From positions 992,001 to 1,056,000 of the forward strand of contig NZ_LT906482.1 in the NCBI RefSeq assembly GCF_900187105.1: 64,000 nucleotides of DNA, in the 5' to 3' direction. The notes under the pieces are model-generated. The model was not told the origin of the DNA and ran no database searches. It was given only the letters and a program-made list of their open reading frames with translations. The stretch comes from Eikenella corrodens (GTDB lineage: Bacteria; Pseudomonadota; Gammaproteobacteria; Burkholderiales; Neisseriaceae). Shown piece after piece: positions 35,667 through 44,501 of the stretch. Position 1 is the stretch's first letter, and each line of letters starts with the position of its first letter. A program made the position numbers and the translations under genes.

Positions 35667-36085
35667 TCTGGCTGCTCCGGCGCGGTGTCGGCAGGCTGGG
35701 TGTTTATGCCGGAAGTATGGCCGCGCAGGGTGTCGAGGTCGCGGCGCATGTCGGCGAGGGTGGAGGCTACCTGCACGCCGGCCTGCCGCCAGCCGGACAG
35801 GGCGCGTGCAAGCAGGAGCCAGGCAATGAGCAGGAGCAACACGGGCAGGCCGAAAAACACCCAAATTTTGATGTTTACGGCTAGGACGGCATCGAGGCCG
35901 AAGAAAAGGCTGACCAGAGCGGCGAGCAGCAACACGCTGCCGGCGAGCAGAGCGGCGGTGATTTTGATGAAGCCTGTGGCTTGCCCGGAAAGGTCGATAC
36001 CGAGGATTTGCAGGCGCAGCAGCAAGAGGTCCGCGCCTTGGTTGATGAGGAAGCGGATGTGGTTGATGTTGTGTTTGAGACTCAT
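35663..36085 (-). CDS. YqjE-like phage-holin-family membrane protein
   Basis: The 140-residue protein has two central membrane segments (about residues 38-60 and 70-92) between a hydrophilic N terminus (MSLKHNINHIRFLINQGADLLLLRLQ) and an acidic/proline tail. This is the layout of the YqjE/holin-superfamily-like proteins. ATG 36085 has GGGAG upstream and removes a 16-codon extension. It overlaps the YqjK-like gene by four bases and follows the DUF883 gene, with a Correia element in the spacer. The role is unknown; the E. coli homologue is in a stationary-phase operon. Confidence 0.75.
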   Translation of the reverse strand: MSLKHNINHIRFLINQGADLLLLRLQILGIDLSGQATGFIKITAALLAGSVLLLAALVSLFFGLDAVLAVNIKIWVFFGLPVLLLLIAWLLLARALSGWRQAGVQVASTLADMRRDLDTLRGHTSGINTQPADTAPEQPE

Positions 36086-36162
36086 GCGGCGCTCCCGGTG
36101 GGATGGGGATAGAGGTGCCAAATAGGCGGGCAACGCTATGCCCTGCCTATTTGGCGAAACGA

Positions 36163-36267
36163 TATAGTGGATTAAATTTAAATCAGGACAAGGCGGCGAG
36201 CCGCAGACAGTACAAATAGTACGGCAAGGCGAGCCAACGCTGTACTGGTTTTTGTTAATTCACTATA
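36163..36267. repeat. Correia-type repeat-enclosed element
   Basis: The 105-bp element begins TATAGTGGATTAAATTTAAA and ends TTGTTAATTCACTATA. Its interior AAGGCGGCGAGCCGCAGACAG and GTACGGCAAGGCGAGCCAACG closely match the classical Neisseria Correia element in its short form. It lies between the DUF883 gene and the YqjE-like gene, upstream of the latter, so it could supply a promoter or RNase III site to the operon. Confidence 0.85.
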
Positions 36268-36313
36268 AAACGCCCGCCTGCACAGGGCGGGGCGGGCGGC
36301 TGGGTGGCAAGTA

Positions 36314-36625
36314 TTAACGGCGGTTAAGCAGCACGCCCACGACCAAGCCGGCGAGGGCGGCGAAGCCCATGGCGTAGTAGGGTTTGTCTTGCACCAGTTG
36401 GTCGGCCTGGCGGGCGGTGTGTTTCACGCGCTCGGCAGCCACTTCTTCAAAGTCGCCCAATTTGCGCTGGGCAGCCTGCAATTTGCGCTGCAGCTTGCCA
36501 CGCAGCTGCTCGGCTTCTTTGCTGCCTTCTTCAACGCCGCTGTGGTACAGCTCTTCCACGTCGTCGAGCACGGCGCGCACTTCTTGCAAGAGTTCTTCTT
36601 TCTGCTGGTCAAAATCTTTACTCAT
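36314..36625 (-). CDS. DUF883 (YqjD/ElaB-type) membrane-anchored protein
   Basis: The 103-residue protein is a long charged helix (about residues 1-75) and one C-terminal membrane segment ending in GVLLNRR: YYAMGFAALAGLVVGVLLNRR. This is the DUF883 layout of YqjD/ElaB, C-tail-anchored proteins that bind ribosomes in stationary phase in E. coli. The homologous order with YqjE-like and YqjK-like genes downstream supports the assignment. The 180-base space to the next gene carries the Correia element. Confidence 0.88.
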   Translation of the reverse strand: MSKDFDQQKEELLQEVRAVLDDVEELYHSGVEEGSKEAEQLRGKLQRKLQAAQRKLGDFEEVAAERVKHTARQADQLVQDKPYYAMGFAALAGLVVGVLLNRR

Positions 36626-36705
36626 GTTTAATCTCCTGATTAGGTTAAGAGTAACGGCATTCGGCCTGCCGTTTAAGATTATATGGAGCGGTGGGATGGT
36701 TTATC

Positions 36706-36749
36706 AAGGCTACCTGAAAAATATACCGCCATTTTTTCAGGTAGCCTTT
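36706..36749. repeat. Inverted DUS pair upstream of the DUF883 gene
   Basis: AAGGCTACCTGAAAAA and TTTTTTCAGGTAGCCTTT flank a short loop in the divergent region before the RarD-like gene; no upstream gene ends here, so a terminator role is unclear. Confidence 0.5.
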
Positions 36750-36895
36750 CCTGCTTTGCCTGAGGCTACCTGAAACTCTGCATCGTATGTGGTAAGCCGA
36801 TAGGGCGGTTCGATTTCACTTTTGCCACACCGTGAGCCAGCCGCTGCCCGATTAGTATCGAATAGTGTTAATTCATTATATAATCAAAACCTTCT

Positions 36896-37819
36896 GTGTA
36901 TTCATTCCCCGGGGTGTTTGTGCCGGACTTGAGCAAAGGCGTGGTGTTGTGCCTGCTGTCGCAGCTGCTGTTTAGCGTGCTGTATCTGTTTAGCCATTGG
37001 ATGCAGCCGATTAGCGGTACGGATGTGTTTGCGCTGCGTATGGTGATGACGGCGGCGGGGCTGTGGCTGATGATGGCGTGGACGCTCGGCTTGGCAGCAA
37101 TGCCGCGGTTTGTGCAACAGTTTCTCACCAGCCCGCGCCGCTGGCTGCTGTTTTTGCTGGGTACGCTGGATGCGGCCAGCCAGTTTTGGCTGTTTATGTG
37201 GGCGCCGGTCAACAACGAGGGCGTGAACGTGGCGATGGGCTATTTCCTGTTTCCGGTAGTGATGGTGTTGGTGGGGCGGTTTTGGCTCAAGGAGAGGCTC
37301 AACGGCCTGCAAACCGCGGCGCTGGTGTTGGCAGGCTTGGGGGTGGCGCACGAAATATGGACACAGCAGGCTTTTTCGTGGACCACGCTGTGGGTGTGCC
37401 TGGTTTTCCCCGTGTATTACACCACGCGGCGCCAAATGAAAATCCCGGCCTTGCAGGGGTTGACGCTGGATTTAACCCTGATTCTGCCCTTTGCGCTGGC
37501 CTACCTGCTGTGGCATGCCGATATGACTGCCTGGGTGCTGGGCGAGCCGCGCTATTGGCTGCTGTTGCCGCTATTGGGCGGCTTGAGCGCGGTGTCGATG
37601 TCGCTGAACATGAAATCGGGGCTGCTGCTGCCGGTTAATTTGTTCGGCATGCTCAGCTATGTGGAGCCGGCTTTGCTGTTTTTGCTGGCAGTGTTGGTGT
37701 TGAAAACGCCGGTACAGCCTTCAGCCTACATCACCTACGGCCTGATTTGGGCGGGGCTGCTGCTTTTGGTGGCCAACGGCTGGCGGGGCATGCAGAAATC
37801 ACACCATAAACAAGTTTAA
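36896..37819 (+). CDS. RarD-like DMT permease
   Basis: The roughly 300-residue protein has ten hydrophobic segments. The N-terminal GVVLCLLSQLLFSVLYLFSHW and ALRMVMTAAGLWLM, RLNGLQTAALVLAGLGV and the length fit the RarD subgroup of EamA transporters. RarD is known from chloramphenicol sensitivity in Pseudomonas, but its natural substrate is unknown. No ATG lies near the natural start; GTG at 36896, 36914 or 36920, or TTG at 36929, are candidates, so the first ten residues are uncertain. No partner genes are seen. Confidence 0.8.
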   Translation: MYSFPGVFVPDLSKGVVLCLLSQLLFSVLYLFSHWMQPISGTDVFALRMVMTAAGLWLMMAWTLGLAAMPRFVQQFLTSPRRWLLFLLGTLDAASQFWLFMWAPVNNEGVNVAMGYFLFPVVMVLVGRFWLKERLNGLQTAALVLAGLGVAHEIWTQQAFSWTTLWVCLVFPVYYTTRRQMKIPALQGLTLDLTLILPFALAYLLWHADMTAWVLGEPRYWLLLPLLGGLSAVSMSLNMKSGLLLPVNLFGMLSYVEPALLFLLAVLVLKTPVQPSAYITYGLIWAGLLLLVANGWRGMQKSHHKQV

Positions 37820-37880
37820 TCAAGCCATGCTGTATTAATAGCATAAAATAATTCTTTTATCTCACGCACCGAGGAATACT

Positions 37881-38378
37881 ATGACCGAATCCCACACCCG
37901 CCAGCTGCCTGCGCACGAACTGGTAATGTCTGAACTGATGATGCCCAACGCCGCCAATTTCAGCGGCAATGTGCACGGCGGCGAGCTTTTGCGCCTGCTC
38001 GACCAGGTGGCCTATTCCTGCGCCAGCCGCTACAGCGGGCACTACTGCGTTACCCTGTCTGTGGACAAAGTATTGTTTAAAGAGCCGATTCACGTGGGCG
38101 AGCTGGTTACGTTCTACGCCAGCGTCAACTATACCGGCCGCACCTCCATGGAAATCGGCATCCGCGTGGAAGCGCAAAACATCCGCACCGGTCAGGTGCG
38201 CCACACCAACAGCTGCTATTTCACCATGGTGGCCATGGAAAACGGCAAGCCCGTGCCCGTGCCGCCGCTGCAAATCACCGGCGAACGACAGCGCTGCCGC
38301 CATGAAAAAGCGTTGCAGCGCAAACAGCTCAGCCTGCAAGCTTCTGCTTCCATGCCCTGCGGCTGCGGAGCAGAATAA
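37881..38378 (+). CDS. Acyl-CoA thioesterase, hot-dog family
   Basis: The 165-residue protein has the hot-dog acyl-CoA hydrolase pattern: PNAANFSGNVHGGELLRLLDQVAYSCASRY with catalytic Asp in LLDQ, then SVDKVLFKEPIHVGELVTFYASVNYTGRTSMEIGIRVEAQN. This resembles YciA-type cytosolic thioesterases that release free acids from acyl-CoA. The C-terminal tail ends in cysteines (MPCGCGAE), an unusual detail. GAGGAA precedes ATG 37881. It lies upstream of panD with DUS in the spacer; no operon is obvious. Confidence 0.9.
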   Translation: MTESHTRQLPAHELVMSELMMPNAANFSGNVHGGELLRLLDQVAYSCASRYSGHYCVTLSVDKVLFKEPIHVGELVTFYASVNYTGRTSMEIGIRVEAQNIRTGQVRHTNSCYFTMVAMENGKPVPVPPLQITGERQRCRHEKALQRKQLSLQASASMPCGCGAE

Positions 38379-38516
38379 GGCTACCTGAAACTTGCAGGCC
38401 GGGCAGAAATGCCCGGCAAACCGGCACGGGTGGAAAAGGCTACCTGAAAATAACCGGCAGCCTTCAGCCCGTGCACCGCTTGCGATAAAATACCGCTTTT
38501 TTCCAGGATTCCCGAA

Positions 38517-38900
38517 ATGTTCCGAACTTTGCTGGGCGGCAAGATCCACCGCGCCACCGTTACCCGCGCCGATTTAAACTATGTAGGCAGCATCACCGTG
38601 GATTTGGATCTGCTTGATGCGGCTGGCATCTGCGTAAACGAGAAAGTGCAGATTGTGAACAACAACAACGGCGAGCGGCTGGAAACCTACACTATTGCCG
38701 GCGAGCGCGGCAGCGGCGAAATCTGCCTCAACGGCGCGGCGGCGCGGCTGGTGCAGCCGGGCGACGTGGTGATCATCATGTCGTATGTTTTGCTCTCCGA
38801 GCCGGAAATCGCCGCACACCGGCCGAAAGTGGTGCTGGTGGACGCGCAAAACAAAATCCGCGACGTTATCGACTACGAACCGGCCAATACCGTTTTGTAA
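38517..38900 (+). CDS. panD: Aspartate 1-decarboxylase proenzyme
   Basis: The 127-residue proenzyme makes beta-alanine from aspartate for pantothenate and CoA synthesis. The self-cleavage site is Gly24-Ser25 in NYVGSITVD, producing the pyruvoyl group from Ser25. [18 protein letters not shown], the proton-donor tyrosine region, and [13 protein letters not shown] are all present. ATG 38517 gives normal length. No panB or panC is adjacent. Confidence 0.96.
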   Translation: MFRTLLGGKIHRATVTRADLNYVGSITVDLDLLDAAGICVNEKVQIVNNNNGERLETYTIAGERGSGEICLNGAAARLVQPGDVVIIMSYVLLSEPEIAAHRPKVVLVDAQNKIRDVIDYEPANTVL

Positions 38901-39075
38901 ACACCAAAGGCTACCTGAAAGCAATGCCTTGGCAATGCCGAGCTTAGATTTTGTGTAGCCAAAGCGGCCGTTTCAACAAAGCCCGAATCCCCCCGAGTTT
39001 CAGGTAGCCTGCCGCCCCGTTTGCAGGCTACCTGAAACCCCAAACCACCCGTTTTCAGGCAGCCCCAAGCCAACC

Positions 39076-39831
39076 ATGAATATCCTCATCAGCAACGACG
39101 ACGGCTACCAAGCCGAAGGCCTCGCCATCCTCGCCCGGGTGGCCGCCGAATTTGCCAACGTGCGCGTGGTCGCCCCCGAGCGCAACCGCAGCGGCGCCAG
39201 CAATTCGCTCACGCTCGACCGCCCGCTGCGCATTCAGGAAGCCGCCAACGGCTTCTATTTTGTCGATGGCACGCCCACCGACTGCATCCACCTCGCCCTG
39301 CACAGCCTGCCCGATTTCCAGCCCGACTGGGTGTTTTCCGGCATCAACCACGGCGCCAATATGGGCGACGACACTCTCTACTCCGGCACCGTAGCCGCCG
39401 CCACCGAAGCCTATCTGCTCGGCATCCCTGCGATTGCTTTTTCGCTCAACGACAAAAGCGGCCGCTATTGGCATACCGCCGAACAGGCCGTGTGGCAGTT
39501 GCTCACCCATCTGTTTGCCGCGCCTAAGCCCGCCGCGCCAGTGCTGTGGAATGTCAACATCCCGGCGGTACCGGAAAACCAAATCCAAGGCATCACCACC
39601 GTGCGCCTGGGGCGGCGTCATCATCAGCAAAGCGTGGTGGCCGCCCGCAGCCCGCGCGGCGAGAATGTGTATTGGATCGGTGCGGCCGGCGAAGTGCTCG
39701 GCCGCGAAGAAGACACCGATTTCGTACAAAACGAAGCCGGCATAATTACGGTTACCCCGCTCTCCGTGGATTTAACCGACCACGCGGGTTTAGGCAGCGT
39801 GGCGCAATTTTGGCAGGATACCGCACTATGA
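39076..39831 (+). CDS. surE: 5'/3'-nucleotidase SurE
   Basis: The 251-residue phosphatase begins [17 protein letters not shown] with the metal-binding Asp pair (residues 8-9). [17 protein letters not shown] and [25 protein letters not shown] complete the active site. SurE dephosphorylates nucleoside monophosphates and is linked to stationary-phase survival. Its stop overlaps the ATG of pcm as ATGA, forming the surE-pcm operon found in many Proteobacteria, here followed by an NlpD-like lipoprotein gene. Confidence 0.97.
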   Translation: MNILISNDDGYQAEGLAILARVAAEFANVRVVAPERNRSGASNSLTLDRPLRIQEAANGFYFVDGTPTDCIHLALHSLPDFQPDWVFSGINHGANMGDDTLYSGTVAAATEAYLLGIPAIAFSLNDKSGRYWHTAEQAVWQLLTHLFAAPKPAAPVLWNVNIPAVPENQIQGITTVRLGRRHHQQSVVAARSPRGENVYWIGAAGEVLGREEDTDFVQNEAGIITVTPLSVDLTDHAGLGSVAQFWQDTAL

Positions 39832-40493
39832 ACGCAGCACACACCAGCGACAGCTTCGATTGGCGGCGGCGCAATATGGTGCAGCGGCTGGCTAAAATGG
39901 GCATCAGCAGCGCCGACGTGCTCGCCGCCATGGGCAACGTGCCGCGCCATGTGTTTGTGGAAGAAGCCCTGCGCTCGCGCGCCTATGACGATATGTCGCT
40001 GCCCTTGGGGCTGGGGCAAACCATCTCCCAGCCCTACACCGTGGCCGTGATGACCCAGCTCATGCTTGGCAACGAAACAACAGAAAATTTCGGCCCGGTG
40101 CTGGAAATCGGTACCGGCTGCGGCTACCAAACTGCCGTGCTGCAAGCTGTGGGGCTCGAGCAGATTTATTCGGTGGAGCGGCTGCAGGCGCTGCACGAAA
40201 AAGCCAAACACAACCTGCGCACCGCCCGTTTGCTCGGCGGCACGCGGCTGGTGTGCGGCGACGGCTATCTCGGCCTGCCCGAAGTCGCTCCCTTCCGGGG
40301 CATCATCGTGACCGCCGCGCCTGCCGAAGTACCGCTGCCCCTGCTGCAACAGCTCGCCGTGGGCGGCCGCATGGTGATCCCGCTGGACGAAGGCGGGCAG
40401 CAATACCTGTGGCTCATCGAAAAAACCGCCCACGGTTTCCACGAAACCTGCGTGCACGAAGCCCGCTTTGTACCGCTGATTAACGGAACTTAA
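39828..40493 (+). CDS. pcm: Protein-L-isoaspartate O-methyltransferase
   Basis: The 221-residue enzyme repairs isoaspartyl residues using SAM. Motif [14 protein letters not shown] is the SAM-binding loop; [35 protein letters not shown] and [28 protein letters not shown] complete the family pattern. ATG 39828 overlaps the surE stop by four bases, so it is translationally coupled. The NlpD-like gene follows by 86 bases. Confidence 0.95.
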   Translation: MNAAHTSDSFDWRRRNMVQRLAKMGISSADVLAAMGNVPRHVFVEEALRSRAYDDMSLPLGLGQTISQPYTVAVMTQLMLGNETTENFGPVLEIGTGCGYQTAVLQAVGLEQIYSVERLQALHEKAKHNLRTARLLGGTRLVCGDGYLGLPEVAPFRGIIVTAAPAEVPLPLLQQLAVGGRMVIPLDEGGQQYLWLIEKTAHGFHETCVHEARFVPLINGT

Positions 40494-40579
40494 CCGCGAT
40501 AAACGCCGCCCAACCTTGCATGAAACCGCACGGATTGCTTATGATTGCGCTGTTCCCGTGCACAGAAAGCCCGCATCCC

Positions 40580-41533
40580 ATGAATCAATTGTTTACCTTC
40601 CGCACTCTTCCCCTCATCCTCACCATTTTCCTCGGCGCTTGCGCCCTCACCCAGCCCCCCGCCCCGGTGGTGTCTGGCAACGGTGCCGGCTACGGCGGCA
40701 ACACCGCCGCGGCCGACAACAATCCCTACGGCGCGCAGCCCTACAGCCCGCCTGCCGCCACCCAAGCCGCTAATACCACCCCCTACACCCCGCCGGCTGC
40801 TGCGCCCGCTCCCTATACCCCGCCCGCAGCCAGCGCCGCTCCTGCCGGCGGCAGCGGCTACACCCCGTCTTATGCCCCGGTGGACGTGAACGCCGCCCAG
40901 CACACCGTGGTGCGCGGCGACACCGTGTATAACATCGCCCTGCGCTACCGCATCAGCCAAGACAATCTGCGCGCTTGGAACAATCTGTCCGACAACAACA
41001 TCAGCGTCGGCCAAGTATTGCGCGTGAAGCCCGCCGGCTACACCCCGCCCGCCACCGCGCAAACCCCGCCGCGCACCACCCCTGCGCCGGCGCCCACTCC
41101 CGCCCCGTCGGCTAACACCGCTGCCACTCCAGCCGCCACGCCTTCCGTATCCGGCAGCACCCGCAGCGCCGCCGGCATCACCTGGCAGCGCCCCACCGCC
41201 GGCAACATCCTCACCCGCTTCGGCGGCAGTGAAAAAGGCATCAACATCGGCGGCACTGCCGGCCAGCCCGTCGTGGCCGCTGCCGACGGCAAAGTGGTGT
41301 ACAGCGGTTCCGGCCTGCGCGGCTACGGCAACCTCATCATCGTGCAGCACAACCAAACCTACCTCACCGCCTACGGCCACAACCAGCGCCTGCTCGTGCG
41401 CGAAGGCCAAACCGTGCGGCGCGGCCAAAGCATTGCCACCATGGGCAACAGCGACAGCCAGCGCGTGCAGCTGCACTTCGAGCTGCGCAAAAACGGCCAG
41501 CCGGTAGACCCGCTGCAATATATCCCGAACTAA
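40580..41533 (+). CDS. NlpD-like lipoprotein with LysM and degenerate M23 domain
   Basis: The 317-residue protein has a lipoprotein signal with lipobox LGAC and lipidated Cys21, a long Pro/Ala/Thr-rich linker (about 25-105), a LysM domain (about 108-151, HTVVRGDTVYNIALRYRI), another Pro-rich linker, and a C-terminal M23/LytM domain from about 205. Metal ligands are altered: KGINIGGTAG and VQLHFELRK replace the canonical HxxxD and HxH, while YGH remains. As in NlpD, this suggests an amidase activator, not an active peptidase. ATG 40580 follows the surE-pcm pair, as in E. coli. Low-complexity linkers are GC-rich. Confidence 0.9.
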   Translation: MNQLFTFRTLPLILTIFLGACALTQPPAPVVSGNGAGYGGNTAAADNNPYGAQPYSPPAATQAANTTPYTPPAAAPAPYTPPAASAAPAGGSGYTPSYAPVDVNAAQHTVVRGDTVYNIALRYRISQDNLRAWNNLSDNNISVGQVLRVKPAGYTPPATAQTPPRTTPAPAPTPAPSANTAATPAATPSVSGSTRSAAGITWQRPTAGNILTRFGGSEKGINIGGTAGQPVVAAADGKVVYSGSGLRGYGNLIIVQHNQTYLTAYGHNQRLLVREGQTVRRGQSIATMGNSDSQRVQLHFELRKNGQPVDPLQYIPN

Positions 41534-41548
41534 TCCATCGGGCGAAAC

Positions 41549-41592
41549 AAAGGCTACCTGAAAACTGCAAACCGGTTTTCAGGTAGCCTTTT
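41549..41592 (+). terminator. Inverted DUS pair after the NlpD-like gene
   Basis: AAAGGCTACCTGAAAAC and GTTTTCAGGTAGCCTTTT form a stem with a short loop and T-run. Confidence 0.65.
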
Positions 41593-41681
41593 GAGTGTGC
41601 CGACAAAATAAAGCCGCTTATCGCCGTGTATGGCGGAACACTGCTCATGCCACGGGCAAGCCAAGGCAGTAAAGGTGTTGA

Positions 41682-42494
41682 CTATACCGCCTTCCGCCCG
41701 ATACTCACCCTATCCAGCCCGGCCAAGTCGCGCAGGGTTTCCTCCTGCTGCCAGCCGTGTTCGGCCAACATGCCGCGCACGGCCTCGCCTTGGTTCCAGC
41801 CGTGTTCCAGCAATAGCCAGCCGCCGGGTTTCAGGTAGCCTTGGGCTTGGGCGGCGAGGGTGCGGATATGGCTGAGGCCGTCGGCAAAATCGGTGAGCGC
41901 GGCGGCGGGCTCGAAGCGCAGGTCGCCTTGCTGCAAATGCCCGTCTCCGGCTTCGATGTAGGGCGGATTGCTGGCGATGATGTCAAACAGGCCTTCTGCC
42001 GCGGGCAGAGCCGCAAACCATGAGCCTTGCGCCCATTCGATGCTTGCGCCCAGCGCGGCGGCATTGGCTTGCGCCACGGCCAGCGCATCGGGGCTGATGT
42101 CGGAAGCGCGCACGGCGGCATCGGGACGCTCCAGCGCCACGGTAAGGCCGATAATGCCGCTGCCACAACCCAAATCCCATAGCCGCCCGCCCGGGGGCAG
42201 GCGTGCAAGCGCAGCTTCCACCAAAAGCTCGGTTTCGGGGCGCGGAATCAGCACCGCGGGCGACACGCGGAAGCTTCTGCCGTAAAACTCTCGGCTGCCG
42301 AGCAAATAAGCCATCGGCTCACCACGGCGGCGGCGCGCGGCCAGCATGTCGAGTACGGCACGTTGCGGCTGCGGCAATTCGTCGCCGCTGCGGCTGATGA
42401 GCCGCACATGAGTGATGCGGCACACGGCTTCCACCAGCAGCCGCGCTTCCAGGCGGGGCAGTCGGCAGGTATCGAGCCATTGTTGGAAAGTCAT
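41682..42494 (-). CDS. prmC: Peptide chain release factor glutamine methyltransferase
   Basis: The 270-residue SAM enzyme methylates the GGQ glutamine of release factors. The catalytic/substrate motif NPPYIEAGDGHLQQGDL is preceded by SAM loop LWDLGCGSGIIGLTVA. EPMAYLLGSREFYGRSFRVSPAVLIPRPETELLVE is the typical PrmC block. An in-frame DUS at about 41829 encodes GYLKPGGW at the place where related proteins have a similar LxPGG motif. No prfA is adjacent. Confidence 0.95.
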   Translation of the reverse strand: MTFQQWLDTCRLPRLEARLLVEAVCRITHVRLISRSGDELPQPQRAVLDMLAARRRRGEPMAYLLGSREFYGRSFRVSPAVLIPRPETELLVEAALARLPPGGRLWDLGCGSGIIGLTVALERPDAAVRASDISPDALAVAQANAAALGASIEWAQGSWFAALPAAEGLFDIIASNPPYIEAGDGHLQQGDLRFEPAAALTDFADGLSHIRTLAAQAQGYLKPGGWLLLEHGWNQGEAVRGMLAEHGWQQEETLRDLAGLDRVSIGRKAV

Positions 42495-42841
42495 GATTGC
42501 TTCTTTAAACCAATAAAACGGCGGCTATGGTAGCCGAAACGGCGGCGCGGTAAAAGGCTACCTGAAAGCGTCGGCCTGGATGCAGTTTCTAGCCAAGCTA
42601 AAAATGATGATTACCATTGAGGCGGCATTTTCAGGTAGCCTCCAGCTCCCGCAAGCTTGGAAACGCTTTTCCCTGCCCAACAGGCCATTTTTGCCGTCGT
42701 CATTGGGTGGTGCAGCAATGCGGAGGGCTACCTGAAACTTGGTCGGCTGCTCATGCGGGAACAGCATCGCCTCCGAGCTGTCCGCCCATCTGCCGCAGGC
42801 AATAATCTGCCAAAAAAACGCGGCTATTGCAGCTTTATCCC

Positions 42842-42888
42842 TTACCCACAAAAGCTGTGGAAAACTTTGTGGAAAACCCTGTGGGAAG
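42842..42888. repeat. DnaA-box-like repeat cluster
   Basis: TTACCCACA at 42842 is followed by TGTGGAAAA (42856), TGTGGAAAA (42868) and TGTGGGAAG (42880). These are one or two bases off the DnaA consensus TTATNCACA in either orientation. The 12-bp spacing is regular. Confidence 0.55.
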
Positions 42889-43080
42889 CGTAAGATTTCC
42901 TGATAAATCAGGCCTTGGCTTAGGTTGCGTAAAAAATGGCCAATTTTTTAAAAGTATATAAATATCAATATTTTAAATGAAAGCGAATCTTGTCAAGCGG
43001 CAGATTTGAGCCTTTATGCCAATCCGAAAGCGGCTTCCTTACCCCTTGTGGGAAAACCAAAAAAATTTCCGCCAAAACGC

Positions 43081-43108
43081 TTGACAGAGCGCGTAGCTAA
43101 CGTAAATT
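43081..43108 (+). promoter_or_regulatory. Putative sigma-70 promoter of earP
   Basis: TTGACA (43081-43086) is separated by 16 bases from TAAATT (43103-43108). It lies 40 bases before the likely GTG start of earP. Confidence 0.5.
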
Positions 43109-43147
43109 ACCGTCCTGTCTGAAGATTTGCCCAGCGAAAGATTTATC

Positions 43148-44338
43148 GTGCCATCCAACCCGTTTTTTCCACCCAAACATACCGACACTCCGCCCACCGC
43201 CTGGTTATTTTGCCGCGTGATCGACAACTACGGCGACATCGGCGTTTCCTTGCGGCTGGCACGCCGGTTGAACGAAGCCGGTTTTCAGGTAGCCCTTTGG
43301 CACGACCATCCCGCCGCGCTGGCCAAACTGCTCGGCGATGCCCCGCCGCCTGCTGCGATTCGGGCGCACCATTGGCAGGGCGATGCGGTCGAAAGCATCG
43401 CGGCCGAATTGGCCGCAGTTGCGCCCGCCTTGGTAATTGAAACCTTCGGCTGCGATTTGCCCCCCGCCGCGCTGGCCGCCGTCCGTACACACCGCCCGCT
43501 GTGGCTCAATTGGGAATACCTCAGCGCCGAGCCTTGGGCGGAAGCCATGCACGGCAAGCCTTCACTGCAAGCCGACGGCACGGAAAAATATTTCTGGCTG
43601 ATGGGTTTTAGCGAAACCAGCGGCGGCCTCCTGCGCGAAACAGGCTACCTGAAAAAACAGCAGGCCTTTCTCGCCAACCCCGCCGCCCAAGCCGCCTTGC
43701 GCCGCCGCTTGGGGCTACCTGAAACCCCGCGCCGCGCCGTGCAATGTTTCTGCTTCGGCTATGCCGGCGCACAATGGGCCGATTGGCTCGCCGCCTGGCA
43801 AGCGGCAGGCGAAGCCTTAGACGTATGGTTGGCCGACCGGCAAATTATCCACAGCCTGCGCCAAGCCGGCGCGCTTCCCGAACATGCCCTGCGCGAGCCC
43901 GGCAGCGTGTGGCAGGCCGGCGCGGTGCGGCTGATCTGCATCGGCTTTGTGCCGCAGGCCGAATTTGACGCCGTGCTGTGGCTGGCCGATATGGCCATCG
44001 TGCGCGGCGAAGACAGCTTCGTGCGCGCCCAGCTCGCCGGCAAACCCCTGCTGTGGCACATCTATCCGCAAGCCGAGCAAGCACACCTGCCCAAGCTGCA
44101 CGCCTTCTGGCATAAAGCCGCCGCGTCCGCCCCGCTGCCCGCCGCTCACCAAGCCCTTTCCGACGACCTGAACCACGCCGCCACGCTCACGCCCGCCGCC
44201 CGTGCCGAAAGCTGGAGGCAGCTGCTGCAACAGCTGCCTCCATGGCGACAGGCTGCCGAGCAATGGCAGGGTGAGTTGCTGCGACAACCCGATGCCGTAG
44301 AGCGCGTGCTGGCGCGTTGGCCTGGGCTGTTAGGCTGA
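43148..44338 (+). CDS. earP: EF-P arginine rhamnosyltransferase EarP
   Basis: The 396-residue GT-B glycosyltransferase uses dTDP-rhamnose to rhamnosylate a conserved arginine of elongation factor P, which relieves stalling at polyproline. Key features are FCRVIDNYGDIGVSLRLARRL with the catalytic Asp, WEYLSAEPW, and the donor-binding ADMAIVRGEDSFVRAQLAGKPLLWHIYPQ. GTG 43148 is the likely start (VPSNPFFPP); a TTG at 43127 would add seven residues. Three in-frame DUS encode FQVAL, GYLKK and LPETP. efp, usually close by in Neisseria, is not adjacent here. Confidence 0.94.
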   Translation: MPSNPFFPPKHTDTPPTAWLFCRVIDNYGDIGVSLRLARRLNEAGFQVALWHDHPAALAKLLGDAPPPAAIRAHHWQGDAVESIAAELAAVAPALVIETFGCDLPPAALAAVRTHRPLWLNWEYLSAEPWAEAMHGKPSLQADGTEKYFWLMGFSETSGGLLRETGYLKKQQAFLANPAAQAALRRRLGLPETPRRAVQCFCFGYAGAQWADWLAAWQAAGEALDVWLADRQIIHSLRQAGALPEHALREPGSVWQAGAVRLICIGFVPQAEFDAVLWLADMAIVRGEDSFVRAQLAGKPLLWHIYPQAEQAHLPKLHAFWHKAAASAPLPAAHQALSDDLNHAATLTPAARAESWRQLLQQLPPWRQAAEQWQGELLRQPDAVERVLARWPGLLG

Positions 44339-44365
44339 AAAATACATTGCTGCCGCCCAAACAAC

Positions 44366-44397
44366 TTTCAGGTAGCCTTTCAAAGGCTACCTGAAAG
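44366..44397 (+). terminator. Inverted DUS pair after earP
   Basis: CTTTCAGGTAGCCTTT and AAAGGCTACCTGAAAG meet with almost no loop, 30 bases after the earP stop. Confidence 0.55.
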
Positions 44398-44501
44398 CCA
44401 ATCCGGGCAATAAATTACATTTACATGCCACAAAAGCCCGCCCGCCCGGATTTCGGTATAATGCGCCCCTGTTTTAACAACCACCTAATGAGAACAAACG
44501 A

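Larger units (their letters stand above)
42495..43147. other. 650-base gene-free region with DnaA-box-like repeats and an AT-rich tract
   Basis: The left half has three DUS (about 42555, 42630, 42725). At 42842-42888 lie TTACCCACA and three TGTGG(A/G)AA(A/G) repeats exactly 12 bases apart. An AT-rich stretch follows (about 42938-43000, ATTTTTTAAAAGTATATAAA and beyond). A further TGTGGGAAA is at 43047. The right end holds a likely promoter for earP. No protein-coding gene is convincing. Confidence 0.6.

Noticed and set aside
40490..41518. Minus-strand glycine-rich open frame opposite the NlpD-like gene
   Set aside because: The glycine-rich product is the reverse of the Pro/Ala/Thr linkers. 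The plus strand has a lipobox, LysM and M23 domain.
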